Origin: Entonaema liquescens
Taxonomy: Eukaryota; Ascomycota; Sordariomycetes; Xylariales; Xylariaceae
DNA length: 64,000 nucleotides
NCBI GenBank assembly: GCA_902805475.1
Contig: CADCSX010000007.1
Coordinates: 806,001-870,000, forward strand
Direction: 5' to 3'
Shown: piece after piece, positions 9,960-22,122 of the stretch
How positions within the stretch are numbered: the stretch's first letter is position 1
Layout of the letters: each line of letters starts with the position of its first letter
Made by a program: the position numbers and the translations under genes
The notes under the pieces: generated by a model
What the model saw: the letters and a program-made list of their open reading frames with translations, nothing else
Told to the model about the DNA's origin: nothing
The model's database searches: none

Positions 9960-12900
9960 GTCTTTGGGAACCGAGGCTCCAGGTCGCAAGGGAGACACGC
10001 TGCTCCTGAGACATGTTTAACTTCTAGGGTTTATTGTGTAAAAAAAGCAATTACCGGCTTACATGTTAGAATACTCCACGCGAGGAGGAGATGAGTTTCA
10101 GACGATCCCTAGCTAGCTACCCAGCTGAGAAGCCGCGTGTTGAGAGACATTCTCTCGGTATGAGATTTAGACGGCACATGGTTGAGTAGACGCTAGAAAA
10201 TGGCTGAAAACTAGGCACTTTACCGGTCCCGGGGAAGGGGGTTGAGATGCAGCTTAAGGACTAGGACGTTATTCCCAGGATATGCTTTGATGGATACTAG
10301 ACATCGTAGTCGATGAGAGCCAAAATTATACTCGTATGGGCTAGTCTATTATTATTCCGCTAGGCGACACAATGAGCCCTTCAAACTTCAACCTCTCAAG
10401 CACATTTACTTCTTCGTGTATTATCGTGACTGCCGGTCTGTTAGTTGGACTCTATGCGCCTGGGCGCATGGCTTAAGGGACTCGTCTCCGGTACACTTAA
10501 TCGTAGCCTAGAAGGGGACTACATCACCATTGGAAACGTAAATGATCTCACTGAGTCATTTTCAGAGGAGAACCATTAGCATAATTTTAGTCACTAAATG
10601 GAAAACCTCTATTGACAAATTAACATCAACTTCGGGACCGTACGCTCCACAACCAATCCTTGAAAGCTCATAGTAACCAATTACCTAGCTCAAAACTTAC
10701 ACATGAAGGGTTACTCATGATCGTCCCCTACCTTCTTATCCTTCTTATACCTATCACTACATTCAGAACAATACATCTCCTGTGAAGCATTATAAACCCC
10801 GTGCATATTCATAAATACTCAGGTAGATAGATCTTCAAAATCACTTCAATTTCTATGCAGTTAGAATATGACGCGCTACAAATACTTAGAATTATTAATA
10901 GTCTCTGAAGCTATCATCCCCACGAACACGAATACCACTAATGCCGTATCATCTTGGGGAAATATCATCTAAGCGAACGCTCCGATGAGAAGTACTTGGA
11001 CTGACATATAATTTGCTGTCGACGGACAAACACCCCACGACGGATCTGAGTAAGCTTCCGACGAGAAATCAGTCCGATAGATGGAATAATGTTCGTCCCA
11101 ATCAAGTCTCCATATGAATATTATATATCTCATGTATCTGATCTTAAAAAGTATCGTTCCCAACAGATCATCACAAGGGTATCAACGGCTCAGAGAATAG
11201 CATAGTAAAAGAAAGGGAAAGAGAAGGCCATAGCGGCGAATATGGCCAAGCACAGCACAGCCTCGACCGGAGCTGGATCCGTACTAGATAGATCACGATT
11301 CTGGGCCGACGGGTAGCCCGAACCACTACACAAACAGCCGTTTCCGTTGGCCAATTCGGGGCGTGGCGGACGCATCCCGTTCTTGGACGGCTTCACGGCA
11401 GCTTGGCATATGTGCCCAGCCCGCCCGCCGTGGTACAAGAGGGGGGAAAGATCTCCCAGCTGACTCGTCGCCCGGCAGTAACGGCAAATAAGGCTCGCCG
11501 TTATCTGATAACAGTCGAGTTTCGCCGGTAACACAAAGTGCGTGCATACCTGCGTGGCCTCATGCGCAACCACTATCACGGAACGGTCGAAACTCCAGTT
11601 AAATCGCTGCACTGCACCAACTCCGGTAAACACCAGCTACCCGACAATAGGGATAGGGATACCGATTTTGAGCTAAAAACAGCCTTGAACAGCACGTGTA
11701 TGTGTCGTTGACGTAGGGCATATTAGCGGGGCTTTGGCTCGCTTGAGAAGCTGCTGTTACTTGAAGTATGACACAATGTCCACGACATCTGCCATCTGGA
11801 CGCTCCTGTACATAGGGCATAAACGCTTGTAATACCTGAATGTCGAAGATTTCTTCAATACGGATAAGTCCAGCTAAGCTTGTGCCACTAAGTTCCCAAA
11901 GCGTTCTTCGACAAGGCGATCGCCGATGACTTCCATGATGTTTTGTCCCACCATAATTGCACCGAGATCACGCGCAAGCATCGTGCGTTAATCCCTGCGG
12001 TCTACTATACGAGCATCACAAAGAGCCGAGGTGCCCAGATGAAATCCAGTAGAATGTCTTGATGAATTGACAAGTCATACTTCGCCGTTAGTCAGTCCTA
12101 TCATAACCGCTTCGTTCCTTGACGGGCGGTAACCTACAGCAAAAAGGTTGCTGATGCGAAGAATTTAAGGGGTTGTAGGACAGGAACCTTGCGCGGCCGC
12201 TTGCTGACAGCGGCTTCGTGCGAATTGTCCAACGGTCGACGAGGGCCGCTGGGACGCCACGCTTCGGTCCGCAGCAATTAACTTGTGTCAGATCTAAATG
12301 TTTCAATCATTGTCTTCGGAGTAATAAGAAAGCCACTTATCTTGGTAGACACCTACCCGGGTCCAATATGTGAAACTTAATACTTCAACTTGGGTCTACT
12401 TAGACCATAGAATATTGGAGATCTTTCCCAATGATCCAAGAAAGTGGCGTGAATTAGAATAAAAGAATACGATAAGAGAGACAATTAACCAAGAGGAAAT
12501 CGCCTAGAATCCTTGGCGTCTACCGAAGCCGTTGAAAATCGTTGAACTCGGTAGCAATCATCCATGCTGTATAACGGATAACAAACCACGGAGTTGTGTG
12601 TTTCCATAACACCACATATCTTCCGTGTCACGGTTGACCTTTGAAGATGATGAAGTTTAGTCGAGGCTGCGTATACAAACCCATGACCGTGGTCAGCCGT
12701 GCATGTAGTGCCGGTCGATGAGTGGTCAGACGATTCCCCACGCGATCGACTTTGAGATCCGAGTTCGAACAACCGCCCCTTGTCGCCCCTTGTCGCCCCT
12801 CACTTTGCTATGGCTTTTGCGGCTTGCCTCATTAGCCGATATGTAAGAAGGGATTGGAGCGACTAATCGCCTATCGCTATGACAGGGATATAGGAAGGCA

Positions 12901-15900
12901 TGGTGATATTCTACGAGGCGACGCTTCTCTGCAATGCGACGCACAGCTTACCAACATTCATGGGAAAATAAATTAAAGCATTAACTAGTAAATTCTTCCT
13001 CTCACCGCAAGATATATGATATATATCTGCAACGGCACGGCGAAGAGGGAATATAGACGAAAGAGACAGGCGATACACGGGTGTGTGTATCAATTATCTC
13101 TTGTCGATTTTGTGGCATATTGATCCCGTCGTGCTGCAGAAGGAGGGCGCTTAAGGGTGGCTGAATGCAGTGAATGGCACGTACAGGGCATGGATTATGC
13201 AAGGTTGCGAGCTGCGTAAAAGTTTTTGCTCTCGACCGAGGGGACGGCGAGGCGGTGAGCGTCGAATTGGCGTATGGTTGTGCGAAACGAAAGAGATGCG
13301 ACATCCTTTGGAATGTTTGAAGTGCCAGCCTAGGTACGGCCTACGAGGCAAGGCATGGCAAAGGCATGGCCATGTCGTTAACCTAGTCCCATTGCCCATT
13401 GGTAAAAATCCACGGGCAATTCCATGGCAGGTCATCCGTTTGGCCGTCAGGGTTCCAATCCAGTATCGGGTATGGGTTGGGGGTTAGATGAATTGGATCG
13501 GTGTCTCTTGTTACTGGTCAGATGATTTCTTTTACTACATACCTTATTCTCCTTCTCGTGCTGCTCGTGCTTCCTTCATGGGAGGTGGCAGGGTGGGTGC
13601 AAGGTGGGGGAGGGGAAGTCTTGGAAAGGTATTTGCGTATCGAGGGGGAGGGGTTTGAGGAAAGATCGTCACTTTTTTAGGTGATCTCCAGTTTTCATAG
13701 ATTTCTATTTTGGTGCTTGGCCAGTGCTTTTAGTGTGGTTGAACGACGTAAGGGTGCAGCTCGCTAGCGGGTCTTCGATACCTTAAGTGCTACATCTGAC
13801 TGGTCCGTGCGGATTTGCATTGCAGAACAATTGCTGCACAACCGCAGATAGCGCCGTAGATAATAGATAATGATAAGAAATTCCAAAATCTTAAGGAAGC
13901 TTGAATGTATTTTTCAATGCACGATGATAGACATCATTGATCAAATGCGTCTCCCCATTACACGTCCCTGCAGTAATAGCCCTACCTATTACGGCTTTCT
14001 GGCCGAATGCTCATTTCTAGAACATTGAACCTGTGACTACCTCGTCACTCTCTCAATGCTACTGTCGACTTTCAAGACGACGTCATGTTTCGTTGTGATA
14101 GCTCGCTTGCAGTTAATGAAGATGGCACGGCAACACGCTTGATGCGATGCAATTCAACTGCATCAAACTCGGCACAAGACCGATGAGATTGCTTCTTACG
14201 TTGTCTAGACCTTCAATCCCCTCTTCTGGCACATCTTTTATTATCAACAGTCAGAAAAAATTCTGCTTGATATGCGGAGGATAATCTTCAAGACCTGCAG
14301 ATGCAGTTGTAATAAGCATGGTAGCACGACAGTCTGGTTTTAAGAAATGTTACCATATTGGGTGTTCCGGCACTGAGAGATTTTGTTAGGGGTTCTACTG
14401 GCCAATCAGCAGTCATCGTCGTCGTGTCTTGGCCGGCACTATCTTGCTTGCTTGCTAATTCCCAGACAAGCCACAATGATCTTTAAGGTCGCTGTATCTT
14501 GTCTGTGATAGGTAGACCGACCTCGTCGGCCACCACTTTCTCGCACTTTCTTTTTCGTCCATTGTAAAGTCGACATTCCTGCAGCATACCCAATTTAGTG
14601 AAAGTAGATAGAATAGAGAAGACTTGGCCTTTTTCGAAGCTTTACTCTTCCTGTCAAGCTAGCGGAGTTTATAGGAACTAAACGTGACGCATTCTCGTGA
14701 TGACGAAGACCGTCGAAACTTGAGGCTGGCGACTTGGAAGCGTGAACTTATCAGTCATGCTGAAGCTATTCTTTACGTGTAATTTTTATAGTAGCGTAGT
14801 TTGGGAGCGTTAAAACAGTCAGCAATCATATCATCATATCATTCTAGCACGCTAGAACGGCGCCGACACCACAGGTCAGAGCGGTGTGAGACAACTAAGT
14901 AGAGGAGGGGAAATTTCTGTAGTCAACTTCAAAGAAAAAATGAACAAGAGATGTTGCGAAGCGGTGTGACAAGGTGCTAGTTAGTGTACGATGCTCTTTA
15001 ATTTTTCGACTTGGGATTGCCGAAAGGTATGTTAGACGGATAGACACCGAAAGATGTGGGAGATATAGAAGTACAGTACATCATGTCTAGGTAGTTCAAG
15101 TAGCGCATACCTATCTATACCTAGTATACTATAGTAAGTAGTATGGTAGTACAGGCAGGGTTCTATACATTTTAGGGTCTTTTAGGGTCTTTGGGGTCTT
15201 TGGGGTCTTGATGGGAAATACAGATGCACATCATATTCGATGCCGAACATAAGTTCCATCAGTTCCGTCAATAGATTTACATGGCTTGTTCCATACCTAA
15301 TGACTTAGTCGATCTTGTCACATCACTAAAGACGGAGCGGCACGTCAGGTCATTACCAAACATATGCTTTAAGTGTTTAGATGTCGGACATCACTGCCAC
15401 GAGGGAATAAGTTGATAGACGCTCTAGTATCCGTCTTTCGTATAGGCAATCTAGTCTCTCTTCCGGTTTTACCCCTCTCGTCAACTTCATCCCAGCCAAC
15501 TGTCTATATCAGTGCTAGTCTTTAACAAACCATACTAGAAACGGCGTGTAGCACGCCATCAGTGAGCCCTGGTGTCATTTGAAACACATGCGAGAGAGCA
15601 GCCACGCGTTTGTGGTGATCATATAGGTACATGATTATCATGGACAGCAAAGTATAGAATATAGAATATAGAATATTGCTAGCGGGTCGCAACCACGTCG
15701 CGGAGTCGTTTCGAAAGCAAGATGACATTATTTCTACCAGCTGAACCTATAAGCGGCTCACGATGATAATTAACAAGTTCCAGCCCACATCGTCGCATTT
15801 ATTCTTGTGTGCTGTCTATGACATAATCGCTCCCCACGTTCGGGCAGAACTTGAGGTTGTCAGGAGGGGTCCTCGGGACCTAGATATCTAGCCTTGCCGT

Positions 15901-18900
15901 ATTTGACGTATGATGGATACTATAGCAGCCAACCTCCACTAGGATTGGGTATAAAGAAATGCAAGGCTTAAGCGACAGCCAATCAGCAGGAGGTTGTACC
16001 GTAATGGAAATTTATAGACGAAAGAGATCGTCTTAATCTGCTAACGGCAACGAAACCCTCCGAGAGATCAGGACTAGGAGATGAACAAGTGAGTAAGCGG
16101 GCGAGCAACTGAATGGACACAATATATGGAGCGATGGCCAAGATCAGCACATTACCAGCTAAGAGATGGGTTGAGAACAAAGTCCCCTCAAAACTAGCAA
16201 GATCATGAAATGAAAAAAGATCCGGCGCTTAGATGGTCATAATGGCGTATGCCGTTAAATGGGTATAGATGACCGGACTGAAGCTATTCAGACCCGCTTG
16301 ATCTGATATGATAGATCATGGGATTGAGGCAGTGGGCGTTGGATCGTACGAGATGGGTAGGTGGGATAGGTGGGATAGGATAGGTTAGATAAGTTTGTTT
16401 GGGGTGGAGGTGCACAGACAATGGCCTCAGCGTCCTTTTGTACAGTACAGAGCAACGGGCGGGACAAATTATGACGATCAGATAGGAAGGATGCGAGATG
16501 AAGGAATAGACCGGGGGACCCATGAAAGGACCCTGATATACCTGAAAGTGGGCAAAATTCATCTGGGATTTAGTGTATTATAATTGTATTATCTAAGCTG
16601 CTAAACTGTTAAGCTCGCCTACAGATCCCGGAGAGGATGGCGCTATGGCGCTCTGGCGCTTGAGGGGGGCTGGCGGCGCGGCGCTTTTAAAGCTGATTTA
16701 TCAACTACAAAGGATAACCCTGACATTATAGCATAGTGTAATATCCGGCGTACGAGAAAGTGACCCATTCGAGAAATTTGTAAACATAATGCAAGGTAAA
16801 CAAAAGCTGACGAAAAACGGAAATTATGTCCTTGATATAATAGGTTCAACATATGTGTGGCGTATATGTAGGTTCAAAAGAGTAAGAAAGAGAAAAAAAA
16901 ATTAGGAAAGGGGTGAGATGCTGTGCTACGTAATAAGGGGGTATATGTGAGACCCTTTTTAGCCATTATATGCAGTGTATTCCGCGTATTAGGAGCTAAG
17001 TTGAAACATGAAGAGATATCTGGAATGTCAATAACAAAAAAAAAAAAGTGCCCGATAAAAAAAAGCATATCCTTCCATACGATCAATCTTGCATTTGTTA
17101 TTTAGCATTCAACTTTAATGAATATCTAAGACCCGGGTAGCTACATAAGCTCGAATGTTATATCCTGCATTGTATGCATCATCAGGTGTTTTTTGAAAGG
17201 GGAAAAGTGATATGTTATGGTTGTGTATGTTAGGTAGGTTAGGTATCTCAAGTTGCGAGTTGATGCCGTTGAGGGGTTATGGGGTTATGAATCCATATCC
17301 AAAGTCCCCATTGATATTGACATGGGTCGTGATCATACCTACCCAGTCCACAGTAATTAGCATCCGTACCCTAGCCTAGAGTCTCGAGCATGTTCTTTGC
17401 ATGGGGGCACATCCTGGTTGGTTCGTTGATACGCTTTGGCCTTTGGCTTTTTGGTTGCTGGGCGAGCCGGGCCATAGAGCTGGGCACCAAAAAGTTCAAA
17501 CAAATTTCTTCTGCATGTTTCTACGTTTCTACAAATCTCATTTCAATTGTAGTATCTCGATTTTAATTTATTTGACAGAAGCCGTTCGATGCGATACCAT
17601 TTGCTCGGATCCAAAGTATGTCTCTTTCCAAGGTCTGCGCTCCTTGAGAAATGATTTGACTGTGACTGATGTTAGGTGCTATGATATGTAGGAGCAAAAT
17701 AGAACCATGCATGATTTGTCTCGCCGTGCTGATCGATATCCTAGCTAGGACGGCTTGTAAACGGACATTCCCTAGGTGGTTAGACTGCGACGACCGCGCA
17801 AAAACGCATTCGCATTTCATTATGTGCCCGAGGAAAGTGGTACTACTTGAGTATGACATTTTGCATAAAAGAATTCGGGCAAAATAAAATAAAAAATAAA
17901 ATAAAAAAAGAGAAGGGATATTCCGTTTAAGCCCCGTTATGTCATGTCGGATATGACTGGTATGGACTGCGGACTAATATGTATAGAGACTTCGCATATA
18001 ATCCTGTATAATCCTCATGCAGAGTGCGCCCGTAAAAGTGATGCAGCTGTCAAACAGGCAAGACGAAAACCTCTTTATTGGTCATAGTTTATGGCTGATC
18101 AGATCAAGTGTGACCTATCGAGTGGTCAAATGTGTATGGGTCCTTCTAATGAGCCCATGCCCATCTGACGCTCCGGCGCCAAATATACCTGAGCCTCGCC
18201 CACCACGAGAAGTTGCGGAACTTTGGTTCTAAAAGCTTGTAGGCGGCTCTAAGGGACCATGGCGGGGGTGCCAGGCCTGTGTAAGGTCACTCAAGGCCGC
18301 TGTAACTCACTACTAGGTCACTATCAGATTTCAGAAATTAGCACTAAAGATGCCACGGTGGATGCAGGTCGAGTACCGGTACGAGGCACGTAATTTTGCC
18401 CCAATTCGCTTGTCCAGGTGGACACCGATATCCACACTAGACCGAGAACACCCCAGCAGTCGCTACCCACCACACCAATTTTATGTGGGCTTGGCATTTT
18501 GCATGTGGACTCTGTGGGCTCTATGGGTTCTAGCGGGCGATGTGGGAAAGTCGGCCGGTCCATTGACCAATTTTATTATTTGGTATATCTCTTTGCACCT
18601 CCCCAACCGCCGCGCAACCTCCTCTCCGTCCTCTTAGCACTTTGTTCGACACCCTTTCGTCTTGGGGTGCAGTGCCGAAAGTTGAGGGTAGGAGATATCT
18701 CGTCGTTGCTTTCGACAATTTGCATAATCCGACTCTCTTTTTATTTTTTTATTTTTTCCCCCCAACTGTTCTCTCTAGGCTTAGATCCTCCTACGTTTTA
18801 TAATAATAGTGCTCCGTGGCACATTCCTGAGACGACTTCAATATTTGTCTCGAGGAGGAACGTTTTTTTCTTTTACGACCAAGAGGTATGTATATTGACA

Positions 18901-19515
18901 CCTATGATCATCTCACATTTATTCCTCGATCCCAGATCTTCCCCCCCAGGCCTAAATAGCCCGGTCCAGACTTCGCTTCTTTGTGTGCCTGCCTAGGTCG
19001 TGACGCACCAGTCTTTCTAGTCGGAGTCATCTAGTCTTCCCCTGAGTTTGATATCTATTTGTCTGTGTTGTGCTATGATCCGTGAACGAACGCGCGACTC
19101 TTTACTCTATGGAGGAGGCTTTGGTGTTATTTGCTCTTCTCCACGTGGATGTATAGATCCAAGATAACGAGTCAACGGTCCCCAGACTTCCCCCGAGTCA
19201 TGGACACTATTATATTCCCCTTACAACACCTGTTTTATGGCTAGCTAGTTGCTTGTTTTGCGGACAATGTAGATAAGCTATTCCGATGTCAACGATCAAA
19301 CCAAACTTCAGCTATCAGCACTAACACTCCAATTTCTGCAGCTTAGGCACATCTTGGGATCAAACAGGCACCAGATAAAAGTCTCTTCCAATTAGAGGAA
19401 CTGGGGCGCCTTTAATTATCCGAAGAATTTGAACAGTCTTCCAGGATATACAAGAGTCGAACAATACCGCAAATTTCTCTAATTATTCCCCATGTCTCCC
19501 AGACGATAGGCAAAG
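9960..19515. other. 9.5-kb gene-poor tract
   Basis: Apart from the decayed coding stretch at 11190-12310, I see no gene I can support. Contents include a perfect 7-bp inverted repeat at 10454-10469 (ATGCGCC, 2-nt loop, GGCGCAT); three TGTCGCCCCT units near 12772-12800; TTTTAGGGTCT/TTGGGGTCT short tandems at about 15169-15210; a GGTGGGATA cluster at 16355-16395; three near-identical GGCGCTATG-type units at 16637-16662; and AAAAT-rich runs at 17883-17910. A GC-richer block at 13150-13490 has open frames on both strands with no recognisable product. The last kilobase is the LRR gene's upstream region and is pyrimidine-rich. Confidence 0.5.
11190..12310 (-). pseudogene. Decayed coding sequence, family unknown
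   Basis: On the minus strand, successive stretches look protein-coding but sit in different frames with stops between them. They are: 12306-12150 (VPAALVDRWTIRTKPLSASG); about 12125-11885 (STGFHLGTSALCDARIVDRR, then DLGAIMVGQNIMEVIGDRL), interrupted by a TGA and a TAA; about 11895-11770 (GLIRIEEIFDIQVLQAF); and 11633-11190, which ends in a hydrophobic tail (VEAVLCLAIFAAMAFSFPFF) behind Ser/Thr/Asp/Pro, like a GPI-attachment signal. A GTATGC donor follows VIVVAHEATQ. I infer a multi-exon gene, possibly for a surface protein, that has collected frameshifts and stops. Similar debris continues up to about 12950. No family is recognised, and assembly errors could mimic part of the decay. Confidence 0.35.
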
Positions 19516-22122
19516 ATGGATTCAGAAGACGGGGAGCTGTACATCAAGGTATGATATCTTACACTACAAATATATAAGACGGGAACTGACCTTTAGAAGC
19601 GCTTAGCCGCTTATGTGCGAACGCACGAGAAGGGCCTAGCCAACGCCCTACAGTTTCGAAGGCAGCCTGCCCGGCATGGCACTAGCCAGAGTGTCTCGTC
19701 TATTCAGACTCCCAAATCGCCGGCTTTGCCTGAACGTCCCTCAACCTCCGCCTCGGCATCGAGCCCCCTTGCGACGGCATTGTCATTCGGCTCGTTGAGC
19801 TTAACATCTAATACCGTCAAATCAACACGACTGAGCCTTACTCCTCATCACCTATTCTACTTACTGTCTCGCTTCGAAGAGCTAGGAATACATGTTGGAC
19901 CCATGAAAGTACGTTTGGAAAACCTACATGATACCTCAGCCTCGGCCAACTACGTATCCTTCTTAAGCTCCTCTCAACGTACCAAGAGCCGTGGTTCCGA
20001 TGTGGTGTCAATTCGTTCTGTATCGAGTATTCGAAGTGTTATGACTGGAATGTCAGCTATATGGAATAGTATTGGAATTGGGTCGAGTATATCGGCCGCC
20101 CGAATGGAAAGACAGAAAGCTGCCTTGCAAGCAGACATGAAATATCTCTATTCGGCATTTACCAAGATACCGTGCCTCCGACTGGCACCCGACTGGCAGA
20201 CGAAGTTGATTAAAGGATACGAAGAGTTCCCGTTCGACTCAGCAGTCCCCCTCTACGTTTTTAAGAATCTACAGTCGTTAGAAGTCAACGGCGTAGACTA
20301 TCGACAGTTCTTTGGCTGGGACCGTGTAGCAGACCAGATTCGATCTCTCACTCTCAGGCGTGCCAATATTGAGGACCCAGCAGATATACTCGTTGACATC
20401 GTTTTGGATGATATGGATAAGAGGCGGCGTCGGTCCTCAAAGGCGCAATCATCCCCTACTGGTGCATATGCGCATGCTTCGAACCCGAGACGCAGTCCTA
20501 CGGTTTCGTATTCGGATTCTCATAAGTCCACTATCACACCAGAAATCCCAGAGCGCCGATACTCCGTGGCCGACATACATGTGGGATCGGCTAGCACAGA
20601 TTCAACTGACAGCATATCAGCTCACGACTCTCGTCGTCCTTCGGTCTCTAGAATTGAAACTGATGAGCCGAGGTCTAATAAATCGTCACGGCCCAGAAGC
20701 CATTCCCCTAACCGTCCTGCTACCTCTCGTTACCACACAACAAACCCGAGAGGCTCCCATAAAGTTAGGCGTTCCGGGTCCGGCAGCTCACATTCGAGCT
20801 TGTCAGATTCGTGGCACAATCCAAGAAGCAGTGCATCTAATTTATTATCCATGGGAATTCTCCCGCCGTCCAAATGGCGAATCTTGAAGCATTTAAGCTT
20901 AGCGGACAACTCCCTAACAGCAATCCCAGCGACTAGTCTTGCTCCATTAGCGAACACCTTAAACTCCTTAGACTTGTCAACGAACCTTTTTACGCAGATC
21001 CCCGACAGCCTAGCAACTCTCACTGGTCTCCGTGCTTTAAACCTCTCGCATTGTATGATCGATTCTCTGCATTCTCTACTTCGCAATCCTCTCCCAGCTA
21101 TTAGTGCCTTGAACCTTCGTGCGAACCGTCTTCAGTCGATCGCAGGCATTGAGAAATTGTATCCTCTAGAAAGACTAGATCTTAGAGATAACCGCTTAAC
21201 TGACCCTACGGAATTGGCTCGCTTGACTGGGATTCCCGACATCCGCGAGATATACGTTGAGGGTAATCCTTTCGTGCGCACGCATCGAGATTACCGAATT
21301 ACTATTTTCAATCTTTTCCGCAACACCCCAGGATATACAGAGGATATAGTCATTGATGGTTCAGGCCCGAGTCTTTCAGAGAGGAGATATCTCGTGGAAC
21401 GCGTTGCTATACCTGCTGCTGTCCCTGTGGTGAAGCCTCCTGTTACGGAAATACCCGCCGTGGACGTGAGCAAACCAGCTATCATTCATGAAGTACCGAA
21501 GGAGCCCAATGTCTTACGTAAGGAACGACCATCCCGTCCTAGCCCCAAGGCCGTAGCTAGCGAAGTCAACACGAGCTCTACCAGACGCCGGCGTACCCCA
21601 AAACGCAGGATTGTTGATCTTGCTACGAACGAACGTGTTGGTGATGCCACACAGCAGCGCACAAGTGTTGACGAGTCCGCCCCTATCCCCCCTGATTCGC
21701 TCGGCGCAACAATAGATTCCGAAAATAACTACCGTGTCTCCCACCCTCCTGAAACACAAGATCCGCAACCAAAAGTTAACTCGGAAACAAGATCACTTGA
21801 CACTAAGAACCTACCAGAGGTGCCGCGCATCAATACTACTACCGTCTTCGAACCGCCAGTATCATTCTTAAATAAAGATACCTCGGAATTGTGGAAGGAT
21901 GCTCAAGATTGGAACGCCAGTGGCGAAATCTACCGGCAAAAAATTGAGGCACTAAGAGACAAAGTTGGCAATGGTTATCTAAGCGTTCTTAACGAGGAAA
22001 GCTGGGAGCCATCTCGAACAGCATTCGCAGCTGACGACTTCAGTCCCGCATCAACAATACGACCTGGCTCTGCTCGTACCTCTAGTGCGCAAGCGATCAC
22101 CACTGGCGGTGGCCTAGTTTGA
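19516..22122 (+). CDS. Leucine-rich repeat protein (fungal conserved)
   Basis: Exon 1 (19516-19548) encodes only MDSEDGELYIK. A 48-bp intron (19549-19596) is followed by one long exon, giving 852 aa. The N-terminal part (about 1-270) holds KRLAAYVRTHEKGLANALQF and a conserved block around LTPHHLFYLLSRFEELGI. A Ser/Arg-rich low-complexity segment spans about 270-430. Five or so leucine-rich repeats lie at about 441-565 (LKHLSLADNSLTAIP, LNSLDLSTNLFTQIP, LRALNLSHCMIDSL, ISALNLRANRLQSI, LERLDLRDNRLTD), closed by a cap with EIYVEGNPF. The tail is Pro/Ser/Thr-rich, with a conserved end motif LWKDAQDWNASGE near 775. LRRs of this type mediate protein binding. Fungal relatives are usually annotated only as LRR proteins, and a distant resemblance to nischarin-type proteins is possible. 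No catalytic motif, signal peptide or membrane helix is seen. Confidence 0.85.

Noticed and set aside
13440..13470. A GGTTCCAATCC word resembling a tRNA B box
   Set aside because: No matching T-stem, A box or acceptor stem could be built around it.
15169..15210. TTTTAGGG-containing tandems that look like telomere repeats
   Set aside because: Only two to four imperfect units of 9-11 bp; not the TTAGGG array of a telomere.
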